A stretch of 39,552 bases of DNA from Pseudomonadota bacterium (GCA_023433305.1 JAEZCZ010000050.1:1-39552), one strand, 5' to 3'; positions 15,267 through 23,926 are shown, counted from the stretch's first letter. A program made the numbers and translations. The notes: generated by a model not told the origin, from the sequence alone.

Positions 15267-16748
15267 TTAGGCGAATTCGGGCGCCTCCGCCACTGCCCGC
15301 GCGAACCGCAGGACTCCATCCGCGACGGGGCGCTGGCGGAAGTCGCGGCAATCCTCGAGGTAGTTCATGTTGAGCCGCCACGGCAGGGCGGGCGCGCTCT
15401 TGGGCATGAGCGGCCGTGCGCGTTGGAGGTAACCCGAGGAGAACAGGACGATGTCGGCTTCCTCGAGCCCATGATTGTCCGGCAGCTGTGGAACCGCGAC
15501 GTCCGCGCGCGTTTGGGCCATGTGCTGGAGCACGCGGCAGACGTAGTCGGAGGTGTTGTCGGCGCGCAGCGTCCAGCTGTTGTTGAGGTAGCCGAACACC
15601 ACCGAGAGATTCGGCAGGTTCGAGAGCATGCAGCCGCGATAGGACCAGTGGGCCCGCCAATCGATCGGCTTGCCGTCGAGGCTCGCCGCGATCTTGCCGC
15701 CGAGCAGGAGCTTGAGGCCGGTGGCGGTCACGACGATGTCAGCGGCGAGCCGTTCGCCCGAAGCGAGCCGCACGCCGTCCAGTTCGAAGCCCGCAATCGT
15801 GCCGGTGACGACGCTGGCGCGCCCTTCGTTGACCGCCGCGATGAAGTCGCCATCGGGGACGAGGCAGAGGCGTTGCTCCCACGGGCCGTATGGCGGCTCG
15901 AACAGCGCCGGATCGTAACGCGTGCCAAGCTCGCGCTGGAGACGGCGACGCAAGTGGGCGGCGACATTGGCCGGCTTGCGACGCGCCCGATGGAAGAAGG
16001 TGTGCGCGATCCGCACGTTGATGAAGCGGATCAGCCGATTGCCGCGCTCCTCGCCAAGCCAGCGGCGAATACGGCGAGCCCAAGGGTCGCGAGCGGGATG
16101 CGAGATCATCCAGGTCGGCGTACGCTGGAGCATGGTCACGTGCGTCGCTTTCGCCGCCATGGCCGGGACCAGGGTGACCGCGGTGGCGCCCGATCCGATG
16201 ACCACCACGCGCTTGCCGGCGTAGTCGAACCCTTCGGGCCAGAACTGGGGGTGGACGACGGCGCCTTCGAACCGTTCGAGCCCCGGCAGGTGCGCTTCAT
16301 GCGGTTCGTCGTAGTCGTAGTAGCCGGATGCCAGGTGGAGCCAGCGGGCGGCGACTTCGCGATACCCGTTGGCGTCCTCGAGCGTGATCCGCCAGCGCGC
16401 CCGATCCGAACGCCAGTCGGCGCTGACGACGTTGGTTCCGCAGCGCAAATGGGGGCGGATGCCGAAGGTGTCGACCACGCGCTCCAGATAGGTGCGGATC
16501 GCCTCGCCGCCCGCGATCGATCGGTCGTCGGCCCAGGGCGCGAAGCGGAAGCCGAGCGTGTGCATGTCGCTGTCCGAGCGGACTCCGGGATAGCGGAACA
16601 GGTCCCACGTCCCGCCGAGGTTTGCGCGCTGCTCGGCGATCTCGAAGCTGCGTTCGGGGCACAACCGCTTGAGATGCGCCGCCATCGACACGCCGGAGAT
16701 GCCGGCGCCGACGATCAGCACGTCGATCTCGCTCGCTTCCCCGTCCAT
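15267..16748 (-). CDS. flavin-containing monooxygenase with Baeyer-Villiger fingerprint
   Basis: The 493-residue protein has an N-terminal FAD Rossmann motif (VLIVGAGISGVSMA, 10-23), GGTWDLFRYPGVRSDSDMHT (45-64) and the type I BVMO fingerprint FEGAVVHPQFWP (160-171, pattern FxGxxxHxxxWP). A second NADPH-binding motif, VVVIGSGATAVTLVPAM, starts near 181. Such enzymes insert oxygen next to a ketone (or oxygenate S/N) using NADPH and O2. The start is put at ATG 16748 because the usual short N-terminus precedes the Rossmann strand. A GTG at 16823 is in frame but overlaps the terminator of folD, and no good ribosome-binding site marks either. The substrate is unknown; similar proteins act on steroids, terpenoids or aryl ketones. 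Confidence 0.88.
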   Translation of the reverse strand: MDGEASEIDVLIVGAGISGVSMAAHLKRLCPERSFEIAEQRANLGGTWDLFRYPGVRSDSDMHTLGFRFAPWADDRSIAGGEAIRTYLERVVDTFGIRPHLRCGTNVVSADWRSDRARWRITLEDANGYREVAARWLHLASGYYDYDEPHEAHLPGLERFEGAVVHPQFWPEGFDYAGKRVVVIGSGATAVTLVPAMAAKATHVTMLQRTPTWMISHPARDPWARRIRRWLGEERGNRLIRFINVRIAHTFFHRARRKPANVAAHLRRRLQRELGTRYDPALFEPPYGPWEQRLCLVPDGDFIAAVNEGRASVVTGTIAGFELDGVRLASGERLAADIVVTATGLKLLLGGKIAASLDGKPIDWRAHWSYRGCMLSNLPNLSVVFGYLNNSWTLRADNTSDYVCRVLQHMAQTRADVAVPQLPDNHGLEEADIVLFSSGYLQRARPLMPKSAPALPWRLNMNYLEDCRDFRQRPVADGVLRFARAVAEAPEFA

Positions 16749-16806
16749 GGCGTGAAGATTGCCAGCGAAAACGGGCTCTGTCACCGGGCCCGCGCGCCGC
16801 ACGAAC

Positions 16807-16832
16807 GAAGCCCCCGCTTTCACGGGGGCTTC
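16807..16832 (-). terminator. intrinsic terminator after folD
   Basis: GAAGCCCCCG (16807-16816) and CGGGGGCTTC (16823-16832) form a 10-bp stem with a 6-nt loop just after the folD stop on the minus strand. It is followed by GTTCGT rather than a long T-run. It probably separates metF-folD from the monooxygenase gene. Confidence 0.65.
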
Positions 16833-16838
16833 CGGAGA

Positions 16839-17780
16839 TCAATCGGCCTGCGCGCCTTCGCTGTAGATCATCGAGCGGTCGGGCGCGTCGTGGTATGGGT
16901 CGGTCGCGCCGTTCGCCGCGCCGTCCGCGATCGCCTTCGCCGCCTGGACGGTGTTGTGGAGCAGCACCGCGATGGTCATCGGGCCGACGCCGCCGGGAAC
17001 CGGGGTGACCGCCTTGGCGTGCTGGACCTCGTCGAACTTGACGTCGCCGACGAGCTTTTCCTTGCCGTCGTCGCCCATGATGCGGGTGATGCCCACGTCG
17101 ATGACGACGGCGCCGGGCTTCACCCAGTCACCCTTGACCAGCTCGGGCGCGCCCGCGGCGGCGACGATGATGTCGGCCTTGCGGGCGATCTCGGGCAGGT
17201 TCTCGGTATAGATGTGCGTGACCGAGACGGTGCACTCGCGGTCGAGCAGGAGCATGGCGACCGGCTTGCCCACGATGTTCGACTTGCCGATGACGACGGC
17301 ATCGAGCCCGACGAAATCGTCGATCACGGTTTCGAGCAGCATCATCACGCCCAGCGGCGTGCACGGCACGATGCCGCCGGTGCCGGTGCTGAGGCGGCCG
17401 ACGTTGACCGGGTGGAAACCGTCGACGTCCTTCTCGGGGCTGATCGCGCCGAGCACGGTGCGGGTATCGATGTGCGGCGGCAGCGGCACCTGGCACAGGA
17501 TCCCGTGGACCTTCGGATCGGCATTGAGCCGGTCGATGAGCGCGAGCAGCTCTTCCTGCGTGGTCTCGGCCGGCAGCCGTTCCTCGAAGGAGTTGATGCC
17601 GACCTTCTCGCAGCCCTTGATCTTGCGGCGGACGTAGACCTGGCTCGCGCCGTCGTCACCGACCAGGATCACGGTCAGGCCCGGCCGCGGCTTGCCCGCC
17701 GCGACCATGGCATCGACTTCCGCCTTGGTCTTGTCGTCCAGTTGCCGGGCGATCGCGCGCCCATCGATTATCTCTGCCAT
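16839..17780 (-). CDS. folD: bifunctional 5,10-methylene-THF dehydrogenase/cyclohydrolase
   Basis: FolD oxidises 5,10-methylene-tetrahydrofolate with NADP and hydrolyses the methenyl intermediate to 10-formyl-THF. The 313-residue protein has GASQVYVRRKIKGCEKVGI, with the catalytic Tyr49-x3-Lys53 pair. It also has GILCQVPLPPHID, PEKDVDGFHPVNVGRL (with the catalytic Asp), VVIGKSNIVGKPVAMLLL (NADP site) and the terminal ITPVPGGVGPMT-like motif. The tail is longer than in E. coli (a 20-residue acidic end). Its ATG is one base after the metF stop, so metF and folD form a tight operon, which would let methyl-THF be oxidised stepwise to formyl-THF. Confidence 0.97.
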   Translation of the reverse strand: MAEIIDGRAIARQLDDKTKAEVDAMVAAGKPRPGLTVILVGDDGASQVYVRRKIKGCEKVGINSFEERLPAETTQEELLALIDRLNADPKVHGILCQVPLPPHIDTRTVLGAISPEKDVDGFHPVNVGRLSTGTGGIVPCTPLGVMMLLETVIDDFVGLDAVVIGKSNIVGKPVAMLLLDRECTVSVTHIYTENLPEIARKADIIVAAAGAPELVKGDWVKPGAVVIDVGITRIMGDDGKEKLVGDVKFDEVQHAKAVTPVPGGVGPMTIAVLLHNTVQAAKAIADGAANGATDPYHDAPDRSMIYSEGAQAD

Positions 17781-17781
17781 G

Positions 17782-18657
17782 TCAGGAATGCTTTGCGTCG
17801 TACTTGTTGATCCACTCGGCCGAAGCGGTCAGCGCGCCGAACGGATAGAAGTGCAGGCGCACGCGGCCATGCTCTTCCTGGTTGAGCTTCCTGTCGAGCG
17901 AATCGACCAGCTTGTCGGGGCCGGCGCTGCCGATGAGGTTGGTCAGCGAGACGCCGTACTTCTTCATCACGCTGGCCGAGGCGCCCACGCCGCAGCGCTT
18001 GGCGAAGCCGAGGAGGCGCTTGATGCCGGCCGGGCCCGGAACGCCGAGGCGCACCGGCACGTCGATGCCGCGTGCGCGCATCTCGCCGACCCACTCGACG
18101 ATCGCGTCGTCGTCGAAGGCGAACTGGGTGACGACCAGCGGGACGATGCCGCGTTCGCGCAGCGCCGCGATCTTCTTCTCCATCCAGACCCACAAGTCGG
18201 GCTTGGAGACATTGGGGTGGCCTTCCGGATGGCCGCCGACCCCGGCGATCGTGATGCCGTGCTTCTCGAGCAGCCCGCTCTCGATGACCTGGAGCGAATC
18301 GGCGTAGGGCCCTTCGGGTTCGGGCGGGTCGCCGGCGATCAGGAACACACGCTTCACGCCCGCTTCGCCGGTGATGCGCGCGAGGTAGCCATCGAGCTCT
18401 TCCTTCGAGGTCAGCCGGCGTGCCGAGAGGTGGACGATCGGCTCGAACCCGAGCTCACGGACGAGCTTGGCCGCCTCGACCCGCTGCGCCATCTCCTCGC
18501 CCGGCAGGAACGTGACCGCGACCTGCGTGTTGGGCCGGATAAGCGGGGCGGCCTCGCGGAGGCCGTCTAGCTCCTTGGCCGTCATCTCGAGCGAATAGCC
18601 GTCGACCATGTTGCGGCGCGGCTTTTCCCAATCGGGGTGGATGGCGGCGTAGGACAT
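17782..18657 (-). CDS. metF: methylenetetrahydrofolate reductase family protein (MetF-like)
   Basis: The 291-residue protein starts MSYAAIHPDWEKPRRN and has the MetF TIM-barrel landmarks. These are GFEPIVHLSARRLTSKEELDGYL (the folate/FAD region), VFLIAGDPPEPEGPYADSL, GVGGHPEGHPNVSKPDLW and PLVVTQFAFDDDAIVEW. The ATG at 18657 has AGAGGAG 9 nt upstream. MetF is an FAD enzyme interconverting 5,10-methylene-THF and 5-methyl-THF. The MetF partner of LigM-type demethylases works in the oxidative direction to regenerate THF in Sphingobium SYK-6 (established for that organism). Here it is divergent from the hydrolase-LigM-like unit and cotranscribed with folD, which suggests that role rather than methionine biosynthesis. 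Confidence 0.9.
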   Translation of the reverse strand: MSYAAIHPDWEKPRRNMVDGYSLEMTAKELDGLREAAPLIRPNTQVAVTFLPGEEMAQRVEAAKLVRELGFEPIVHLSARRLTSKEELDGYLARITGEAGVKRVFLIAGDPPEPEGPYADSLQVIESGLLEKHGITIAGVGGHPEGHPNVSKPDLWVWMEKKIAALRERGIVPLVVTQFAFDDDAIVEWVGEMRARGIDVPVRLGVPGPAGIKRLLGFAKRCGVGASASVMKKYGVSLTNLIGSAGPDKLVDSLDRKLNQEEHGRVRLHFYPFGALTASAEWINKYDAKHS

Positions 18658-18696
18658 CGATGTCTGCTCCTCTCTTGCGGACCGGCAAATCGGGGG

Positions 18697-18725
18697 GGCC
18701 ATAGGCCCCTCCGAAGACGTTGACA
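18697..18725 (-). promoter_or_regulatory. candidate metF-folD promoter and leader hairpin
   Basis: On the minus strand TTGTCA (18725-18720) lies 17 nt from TATGGC (18702-18697). The -10 overlaps a GGGGCC/GGCCCC inverted repeat. No match to a known SAM or SAH riboswitch could be made by eye. Confidence 0.35.
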
Positions 18726-18748
18726 AAGCCTCTAGCGCAGTGGGTTGT

Positions 18749-18764
18749 TTTCGGATAGACGAAA
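18749..18764. promoter_or_regulatory. candidate IclR-type operator between metF and the hydrolase-ligM unit
   Basis: TTTCGGATAGACGAAA is an inverted repeat (TTTCG/CGAAA, 6-nt centre) matching 13 of 16 positions with TTTCATATACACGAAA at 26582-26597. Similarity extends 3' (ACGAAATTTTC against ACGAAATTTCC). It lies 32 bp before the hydrolase start and 92 bp before the metF start. Size and symmetry fit IclR-family sites; the assignment to the IclR encoded at 24691 is inference. Confidence 0.55.
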
Positions 18765-18795
18765 TTTTCACACCTGCGAACAATATGGCCAACGA

Positions 18796-19500
18796 ATGCT
18801 GCTGTTCCTTCCCGGGCTGATTTGCGACGCGCGCGTGTTCGCGCCGCAGCTCGCTGCGTTCCCGGGATCGCGGGCGGTCGACGGCTATGGCATGGCAGAT
18901 TCGCTGCCCGATATGGCGCGTGTCGCGCTTGCCTTCGCGGACCGCGCTGGCGTGGAGCGATTCGACCTGTTCGGCCATTCGATGGGCGGACGCGTCGCGC
19001 TGGAGCTGTTCCGGCTGGCGCCCGATCGCGTGCGGCGGCTCGCGCTGTCGAGCACCGGCGTCCATTCGCTGGGCGAGAATGAGCCTGAGAAGCGGCGTGC
19101 GCTCAAGGCGATCGGTCACGAGCAGGGATACGAGGCACTGGTCGACACCTGGCTGCCGCCTATGGTGGCCGAGGCCAACCGCGACAAGCCGGAGCTTTAC
19201 GAGCCGATGCGCCGGATGAGCCTCGATGCCGGGCAGGCGGTGTTCGACGTCCAGATCGCGGCGCTGCTCGGCCGGCCCGAGCAGGAGAGCCTGCTGCCGC
19301 GGATTTCCTGCCCGACCCTGGTCATGACCGGCGAGCTCGATACCTGGAGCCCGCCGGCTCGGCACGAGGGTATCGCCGCGGCGATTCCCGATTCCACCTT
19401 GGTCATCGTTCCGGGCGCGGGGCACATGCTGCCTCTTGAAGCGCCCGAGGCGGTGAACGAAGCGCTCGCCGGCTGGCTCGCCCGCCCGGCAGCGGACTGA
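18796..19500 (+). CDS. alpha/beta hydrolase
   Basis: The 234-residue protein is a compact alpha/beta hydrolase. An oxyanion-loop LFLPGLICDARVFAPQ lies at the N-terminus, the nucleophile elbow is GHSMGG with Ser62, the acid is in GELDTWSPP (Asp182), and the His is in GAGHMLPLE (His210). The in-frame ATG at 18796 gives the typical direct start; no strong ribosome-binding site is seen, and an upstream start at 18745 would run through the operator. It lies 39 nt before the LigM-like gene on the same strand and so is likely cotranscribed. It may hydrolyse an ester of the methoxylated substrate, but this is a guess from position. Confidence 0.88.
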   Translation: MLLFLPGLICDARVFAPQLAAFPGSRAVDGYGMADSLPDMARVALAFADRAGVERFDLFGHSMGGRVALELFRLAPDRVRRLALSSTGVHSLGENEPEKRRALKAIGHEQGYEALVDTWLPPMVAEANRDKPELYEPMRRMSLDAGQAVFDVQIAALLGRPEQESLLPRISCPTLVMTGELDTWSPPARHEGIAAAIPDSTLVIVPGAGHMLPLEAPEAVNEALAGWLARPAAD

Positions 19501-19539
19501 CACCCGACTTTCCACCCCGCCTTTAGGAGAGGCAAAGCA

Positions 19540-20976
19540 ATGACTGAACAGACCCTGCAACAGAAGCTGGACCAGGCCGGCGACGTCGTCGACTTCCTGC
19601 GCAACCAGCAGACCGGCCCGAACGTCTATCCGGGCGTGCCGGCCGAATATTCCAACTGGCGCAACGAGCAGCGCGCCTGGTCGAAGACCGCGGTGCTCTT
19701 CAACCAGAGCTACCACATGGTCGAGCTCTACGTACGCGGCCCCGATGCGTTCAAGCTGCTCGAATACACCGCGATCAACAGCTTCAAGAACTTCGCCGTC
19801 AACAAGGCCAAGCAGTACGTTCCCGTCACCCCGGAAGGCTACGTGATCGGCGACGTGATCCTGTTCTATCTGGCCGAGAACGAGTTCAGCCTCGTCGGCC
19901 GCGCGCCGGCGATCGAGTGGGTCGAATTCCACGCGCAGTATCCGAAGGCGGACGGCAGCAAGTGGAACGTGACCGTCGAGCGTGACGAGCGCACCGCGCT
20001 GCGCACCGACGGCAAGCGCAAGAACTATCGCTTCCAGCTCCAGGGCCCGAACGCGATGAAGATCCTTGGCCAGGCGATGGGCCAGACCCCGCCCGACCTC
20101 AAGTTCTTCAATATGGCACACATCGACATAGCCGGTAAGGATGTGATCGCGCTGCGCCACGGCATGGCGGGGCAGCCGGGCTACGAGCTGTTCGGTCCGT
20201 GGGCCGACTACGAGGCGGTCCATTCGGCGCTGGTCGAAGCGGGCAAGAGCGACGGCCTCGCGCTTGTCGGCGGCCGGGCCTATTCGTCGAACACGCTGGA
20301 ATCCGGCTGGCTGCCGAGCCCGCTGCCGGCGTTCTACACCGGCGACAGCCAGATGATGAAGGACTTCCGCGCCTGGGCCGGTGCCAATTCCTACGCCGGG
20401 AAGGCGTCGGTCGGCGGTTCGTACGTGCCCGACAGCGTCGAGGGCTACTACCTGACGCCGTGGGACATCGGTTACGGCCACATCGTCAAGTTCGACCACG
20501 ACTTCGTTGGCCGCGAGGCGCTGGAGCGCATGGCGAACGAGAAGCACAAGACCAAGGTCACCCTCGCGCTCGATCCGGAAGATGTCAGCCGCGTGATGAG
20601 CTCGGCCTTCACCAAGGGCGACCGCGCCAAGTACTTCGAGTTCCCGAGCGCCGTGTACTCGATGCACCCGTTCGACGAAGTGAAGTGCGACGGCAAGGTG
20701 ATCGGCGTGTCGACCTGGATCGGCTACTCGTCGAACGAAGGCGCGATGCTCAGCCTGGCGATGATCGATCCGGACTACGTCGAGTTCGGCAAGGAAGTGA
20801 CGCTGGTTTGGGGCGAGCCCAACGGCGGCACCAGCAAGCCGACCGTCGAGCCGCACGTCCAGACCGAGATCAAGGCGATCGTCTCGCCGGTCCCGTACTC
20901 GGCCGTCGCGCGCAGCGGCTATGCCGACTCGTGGCGCCAGAAGGGCGTCGACGTCAGCGAATACGTGAACGCGTAA
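19540..20976 (+). CDS. tetrahydrofolate-dependent O-demethylase, LigM/DesA-like (GcvT family)
   Basis: The 478-residue protein is very similar in length and sequence pattern, as I recall it, to vanillate/3-O-methylgallate O-demethylase LigM (471 aa) and syringate demethylase DesA of Sphingobium SYK-6. These move an aryl methyl ether methyl to THF, giving 5-methyl-THF and a phenol. Shared blocks include SNWRNEQRAWSKTAVLFNQS, VGRAPAIEWVEFHA (Arg121, equivalent to LigM Arg122 as I remember it), ALRHGMAGQPGYELFGP, GGRAYSSNTLESGW (Tyr248, the position of the LigM Tyr247) and the terminal VTLVWGEPNGGTSKPTVEPH. The ATG follows AGGAG by 8 nt. Neighbouring hydrolase, metF and folD fit the pathway. Substrate identity (vanillate, syringate or another) cannot be read. 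A glycine-cleavage T role is unlikely, as no gcvH/P is near. Confidence 0.85.
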   Translation: MTEQTLQQKLDQAGDVVDFLRNQQTGPNVYPGVPAEYSNWRNEQRAWSKTAVLFNQSYHMVELYVRGPDAFKLLEYTAINSFKNFAVNKAKQYVPVTPEGYVIGDVILFYLAENEFSLVGRAPAIEWVEFHAQYPKADGSKWNVTVERDERTALRTDGKRKNYRFQLQGPNAMKILGQAMGQTPPDLKFFNMAHIDIAGKDVIALRHGMAGQPGYELFGPWADYEAVHSALVEAGKSDGLALVGGRAYSSNTLESGWLPSPLPAFYTGDSQMMKDFRAWAGANSYAGKASVGGSYVPDSVEGYYLTPWDIGYGHIVKFDHDFVGREALERMANEKHKTKVTLALDPEDVSRVMSSAFTKGDRAKYFEFPSAVYSMHPFDEVKCDGKVIGVSTWIGYSSNEGAMLSLAMIDPDYVEFGKEVTLVWGEPNGGTSKPTVEPHVQTEIKAIVSPVPYSAVARSGYADSWRQKGVDVSEYVNA

Positions 20977-20998
20977 GCGCTCGTCGAACACTGCGACG

Positions 20999-21033
20999 GG
21001 GGCGGTCCGGCTTCGGCCGGGCCGCCCCTTTTT
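20999..21033 (+). terminator. rho-independent terminator after the LigM-like gene
   Basis: GGGGCGGTCCGGC (20999-21011) pairs with GCCGGGCCGCCCC (21016-21028), with one G-T position, around a TTCG tetraloop and is followed by TTTTT. It ends the hydrolase-demethylase unit and isolates the Tad-like genes that follow. Confidence 0.9.
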
Positions 21034-21168
21034 CGTGTAGACGCGGCGCCGGGCAACCTTTTCGTAACCGCGGCGCCTAACCCGATCTTTAGGAATTCCC
21101 CCTAACCGCGAGATGAGTCGATGCCTTGGCGGGACTCTTCGAAGCACTGCGGTCGGGGGGAAACATCG

Positions 21169-22665
21169 ATGCAGACAGCGAGACCTTTCCTAACCCGCCT
21201 GGCGCGCGACGCGACGGGCAACACGCTCGCGCTCGCGGCGGCGGCGATCGTTCCATTCACGATTCTGGTCGGCTCGGGTGTCGACTTCGGCGTCGCCTAC
21301 ATGGCGCGCGGCAAGCTGCAGAACGCGTGCGACGCGGGCGTCCTGGCGGCCCGGCAGGCGATGGATGGCACGAATTTCACGACTGCGGTCGAAGACGAGG
21401 CCGAGCGCTTCTTTGAATTCAACTTTCCCGAAGGGACGGTTGGCGCCACCAATCTCGAGTTCGAGGTCGATCAGGACGACGCCGACGAAACGCAGCTCCT
21501 CGGTACGGCCTCGGCTACGATTCCCACCTCGCTGATGCGCATCGCCGGGATCAACGAGCTACCGATCTCCGTGCAGTGCGACGCCAAGCGCGACATGGGC
21601 CATAACGACATCCTGCTGGTGCTCGACGTCACCGGTTCGATGGCCAATGCGCCCAGCAATGGTGGCGGCACGAAGATTGGTCGCCTGCGCGACGGCGCGG
21701 CGGGCATCTTCCGCGGCCTGGAGTCCGATGACGGGTCGATCATCCGGTTCGGCATCGTGCCGTATTCGCATACGGTGAATGTGGCCCGGTCGCTGGGCAA
21801 CAAGGACATCCTGCGAGAACAGCCGTACGTCGACTGGGTCTGCAATCAGTGGGGCAACAACTGCTCAGCGCAGGTGAAGACCGTTCACATCAACGACTCG
21901 AGCTGGAACATGAATCCCGGGAATTCGGGCGGCAATACGCAGAATTTCCGCACGAGCGGCAACGGCTGCATCGAGGAACGGCCTTCGGTCGGGAATTCGA
22001 TGTCGCCATTTCGTATCGAGAATACGATCACACGCGCAGACGTCGACACCCAAGCGGGAAATGCCGGTAACCAGCCAGAGCTGCAGTTCGGGCGCTACGA
22101 CCCGGCCATACAGGAAGCCGAAGACCAGAGCGGCTGCCCCGCGGAATCTACCAAGCTGCAGACCTATGCCGACGAAGCCGCCTTCCAGACCGCCATCAAC
22201 AAGGCCACCGCGCGGGTGACCGGCGGCACCTATCACGACGTAGGCATGCTGTGGGGCATGCGGTTCATCTCACGAACCGGGTTCTTCAGTGCTGAAAATC
22301 CCACCGAGCGTGACGGCATTCCGGTCAACCAGCACATCGTGTTCATGACCGACGGCATGATCGATACCGATGATCTGACCGGGCATGACCTTTATTCCGC
22401 GCACGGGCTCGAGCGTTTCCAGCGCCGCACGCAAGGATCGGGTTCGAACACCGCACGGCACCTTTCGCGCTTTGAATCGGCCTGCAACCTCGCGAAGTCG
22501 ATGGGGATCACCGTGTGGGTCATCGCGCTCGACGTGGCGGACACCGACGATGTCGAGCCGTGTGCGACGAGCAGCGAGCATTTCTACACCAGCAACGGTT
22601 CGGACCTCGAGCAGGTGTTCGAGGAAATCGGCCGCGGGATCGGGAACCTCAGGCTGACGCGATGA
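21169..22665 (+). CDS. TadG-like protein with vWA domain
   Basis: The 498-residue protein starts MQTARPFLTRLARDATGN and has one N-terminal hydrophobic helix (LALAAAAIVPFTILVGSGVDFG, residues 20-41) with the TadE/TadG-type prepilin-like region. A von Willebrand A domain follows, beginning at DILLVLDVTGSMA (about 145-157; DVTGS fits the D-x-S/T-G-S MIDAS pattern) and running to a C-terminal VIALDVADTDDVE. A long insert between the MIDAS motif and the rest carries many Asn/Gly and several Cys. TadG-like proteins are secreted or surface-exposed parts of Flp (tight-adherence) pili. The start ATG 21169 follows GGGGGG. The next gene starts inside its stop (ATGA overlap). Confidence 0.85.
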   Translation: MQTARPFLTRLARDATGNTLALAAAAIVPFTILVGSGVDFGVAYMARGKLQNACDAGVLAARQAMDGTNFTTAVEDEAERFFEFNFPEGTVGATNLEFEVDQDDADETQLLGTASATIPTSLMRIAGINELPISVQCDAKRDMGHNDILLVLDVTGSMANAPSNGGGTKIGRLRDGAAGIFRGLESDDGSIIRFGIVPYSHTVNVARSLGNKDILREQPYVDWVCNQWGNNCSAQVKTVHINDSSWNMNPGNSGGNTQNFRTSGNGCIEERPSVGNSMSPFRIENTITRADVDTQAGNAGNQPELQFGRYDPAIQEAEDQSGCPAESTKLQTYADEAAFQTAINKATARVTGGTYHDVGMLWGMRFISRTGFFSAENPTERDGIPVNQHIVFMTDGMIDTDDLTGHDLYSAHGLERFQRRTQGSGSNTARHLSRFESACNLAKSMGITVWVIALDVADTDDVEPCATSSEHFYTSNGSDLEQVFEEIGRGIGNLRLTR

Positions 22666-23294
22666 TCCGTTTTTCCCGCATCTTTATTCGTAAGCTGCTG
22701 CGCGATGTCCGCGGCGTGACGATAGTCGAGTTCGCCTTCGTGGCGCCCGTGCTCGTGCTCATGCTGGTGGGCGGCTTCGACCTGGCGCATCAGAGTTATC
22801 TCCGGGCGATGCTGCAGGGCGCGCTCAACGACGCCGCCCGGCGCGCGGCGGTGGAGGACCCGGTCTTCATGGCGGCAGGGGGCACACTCGAGGAGCGCGT
22901 GACGTCGCTGGTGACCGGGCAAGTCGAAGACCTGGCTCCGGGCGCCACCATCACGGTCACGCAGCGAAACTTCTTCGATTTCAGCGGTATCGGAAATCCC
23001 GAGAAGCTGATGAAGGATGTCAATTCGAACGGGCAATATGATGCGGCGGACGGCGATTGTTTCGCCGATCTCGATGAGGACGGCGAGTACGACACCGACA
23101 CCGGCCGCGACGGCATCGGCGGAGCGAACGACGTGGTGTTCTACGAAGCACGGCTGACGATGCCCCGGCTCGTCCCCCTGCACGCCCTCATCGGCGTTTC
23201 GCCCAATTACAATCTCGGCGCGGAAACGGCGATCCGTAACCAGCCCTACGCGGTGCAGCGCACGCCGCCGGTGGTGTGTGGAGGCGCGGCGTGA
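22662..23294 (+). CDS. TadE-family pseudopilin-like protein
   Basis: ATG 22662 overlaps the previous stop (ATGA), indicating translational coupling. The 210-residue protein has a short basic N-terminus, then GVTIVEFAFVAPVLVLMLVGG, the TadE signature (Glu in the E-F-A-x-V-x-P motif) leading into one membrane helix. A mostly extended extracellular part contains an Asp/Gly-rich EDGEYDTDTGRDGIGG stretch, which resembles a Ca-binding loop. TadE-type minor pilins are processed by a prepilin peptidase and assist Flp pilus assembly. No tadA/B/C, rcpA or flp gene is in this window, so the partner genes must be elsewhere. Confidence 0.85.
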   Translation: MIRFSRIFIRKLLRDVRGVTIVEFAFVAPVLVLMLVGGFDLAHQSYLRAMLQGALNDAARRAAVEDPVFMAAGGTLEERVTSLVTGQVEDLAPGATITVTQRNFFDFSGIGNPEKLMKDVNSNGQYDAADGDCFADLDEDGEYDTDTGRDGIGGANDVVFYEARLTMPRLVPLHALIGVSPNYNLGAETAIRNQPYAVQRTPPVVCGGAA

Positions 23295-23926
23295 CGCTTG
23301 GGGGCATACTGCCGCGCCTGTGGCGCGCCGAACGCGGCCTCGCCATGGTCGAGTTCGCTTTCGCCGCGCCGGTGCTGCTCCTGCTGATCCTCGGCGGGTT
23401 GGAACTGGTCAACTTCGCGCTCGCGCATATGCGGGTGAGCCAGATCGCCATGACCGTGGCGGACAACGCCGGCCGCGTCACCACGGGTATCGACGAAGCC
23501 AACGTCTACGAGGTCTTCGCCGGCGCCGGTGTGATCGGCGCGCCCCTCGACTTCCAGAGCAAGGGACGCGTGGTGCTCTCTTCGCTGCAGCACAATGGTC
23601 GAAAGAACAGCAACGCAGGCCAAATGATCAATTGGCAACGGTGCTGGGGCGATCTCAATGTAGCTCCTGCATATGGAACTGAAGGCACCGGACGTAAGAA
23701 TGCCGATCTGGCCAACGGGATGGGACCTGCCAGCAATCGAATTGTCTCTGCTCAAGGTACGGCGGTCATGGTCGTGGAAGTGAGTTACGACTACGAACCG
23801 TTTGTGGGGTCCGACTACTTGCCAATTCGGTCACGCATTCGGCACGAAAGCGCGTTCAATGTGCGCGGCCGCCAGAACAACGACATCAGCAACACCCAGA
23901 AGCTCACGAAGCTAACCTGTAGCTGA
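23291..23926 (+). CDS. second TadE-family pseudopilin-like protein
   Basis: GTG 23291 overlaps the stop of the preceding gene (GTGA) and is preceded by GGAGG 6-7 nt upstream, so this start is preferred to GTG 23276. The 211-residue protein again has MVEFAFAAPVLLLLILGGLELVNFA, a TadE signature with a membrane helix. A C-terminal domain follows with CWGDLNVAPAYG and RSRIRHESAFNVRGRQNN, ending in a Cys-containing KLTCS. From about 23580 onward the DNA is visibly less GC-rich than the neighbouring genes (many AAT/AAC/CAA codons), which could mean a recombined 3' half. It is part of the three-gene Tad-like unit. Confidence 0.85.
   Translation: MTLGGILPRLWRAERGLAMVEFAFAAPVLLLLILGGLELVNFALAHMRVSQIAMTVADNAGRVTTGIDEANVYEVFAGAGVIGAPLDFQSKGRVVLSSLQHNGRKNSNAGQMINWQRCWGDLNVAPAYGTEGTGRKNADLANGMGPASNRIVSAQGTAVMVVEVSYDYEPFVGSDYLPIRSRIRHESAFNVRGRQNNDISNTQKLTKLTCS

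Noticed and set aside
14484..17810. Open frame of 1108 codons on the plus strand
   Set aside because: It is antisense to four well-supported minus-strand genes (TonB-side CinA-like, BVMO, folD and metF end). Its translation is rich in Arg, Asp and His without domains, as expected from a high-GC antisense frame.
18658..18748. SAM or SAH riboswitch in the metF leader
   Set aside because: There is one GGGGCC/GGCCCC hairpin, but I could not match any conserved riboswitch core.
17782..21147. Minus-strand open frame of 1121 codons ending in metF
   Set aside because: Only the last 291 codons match MetF; the rest is antisense to the hydrolase and LigM-like genes and has no ribosome-binding site or domain.
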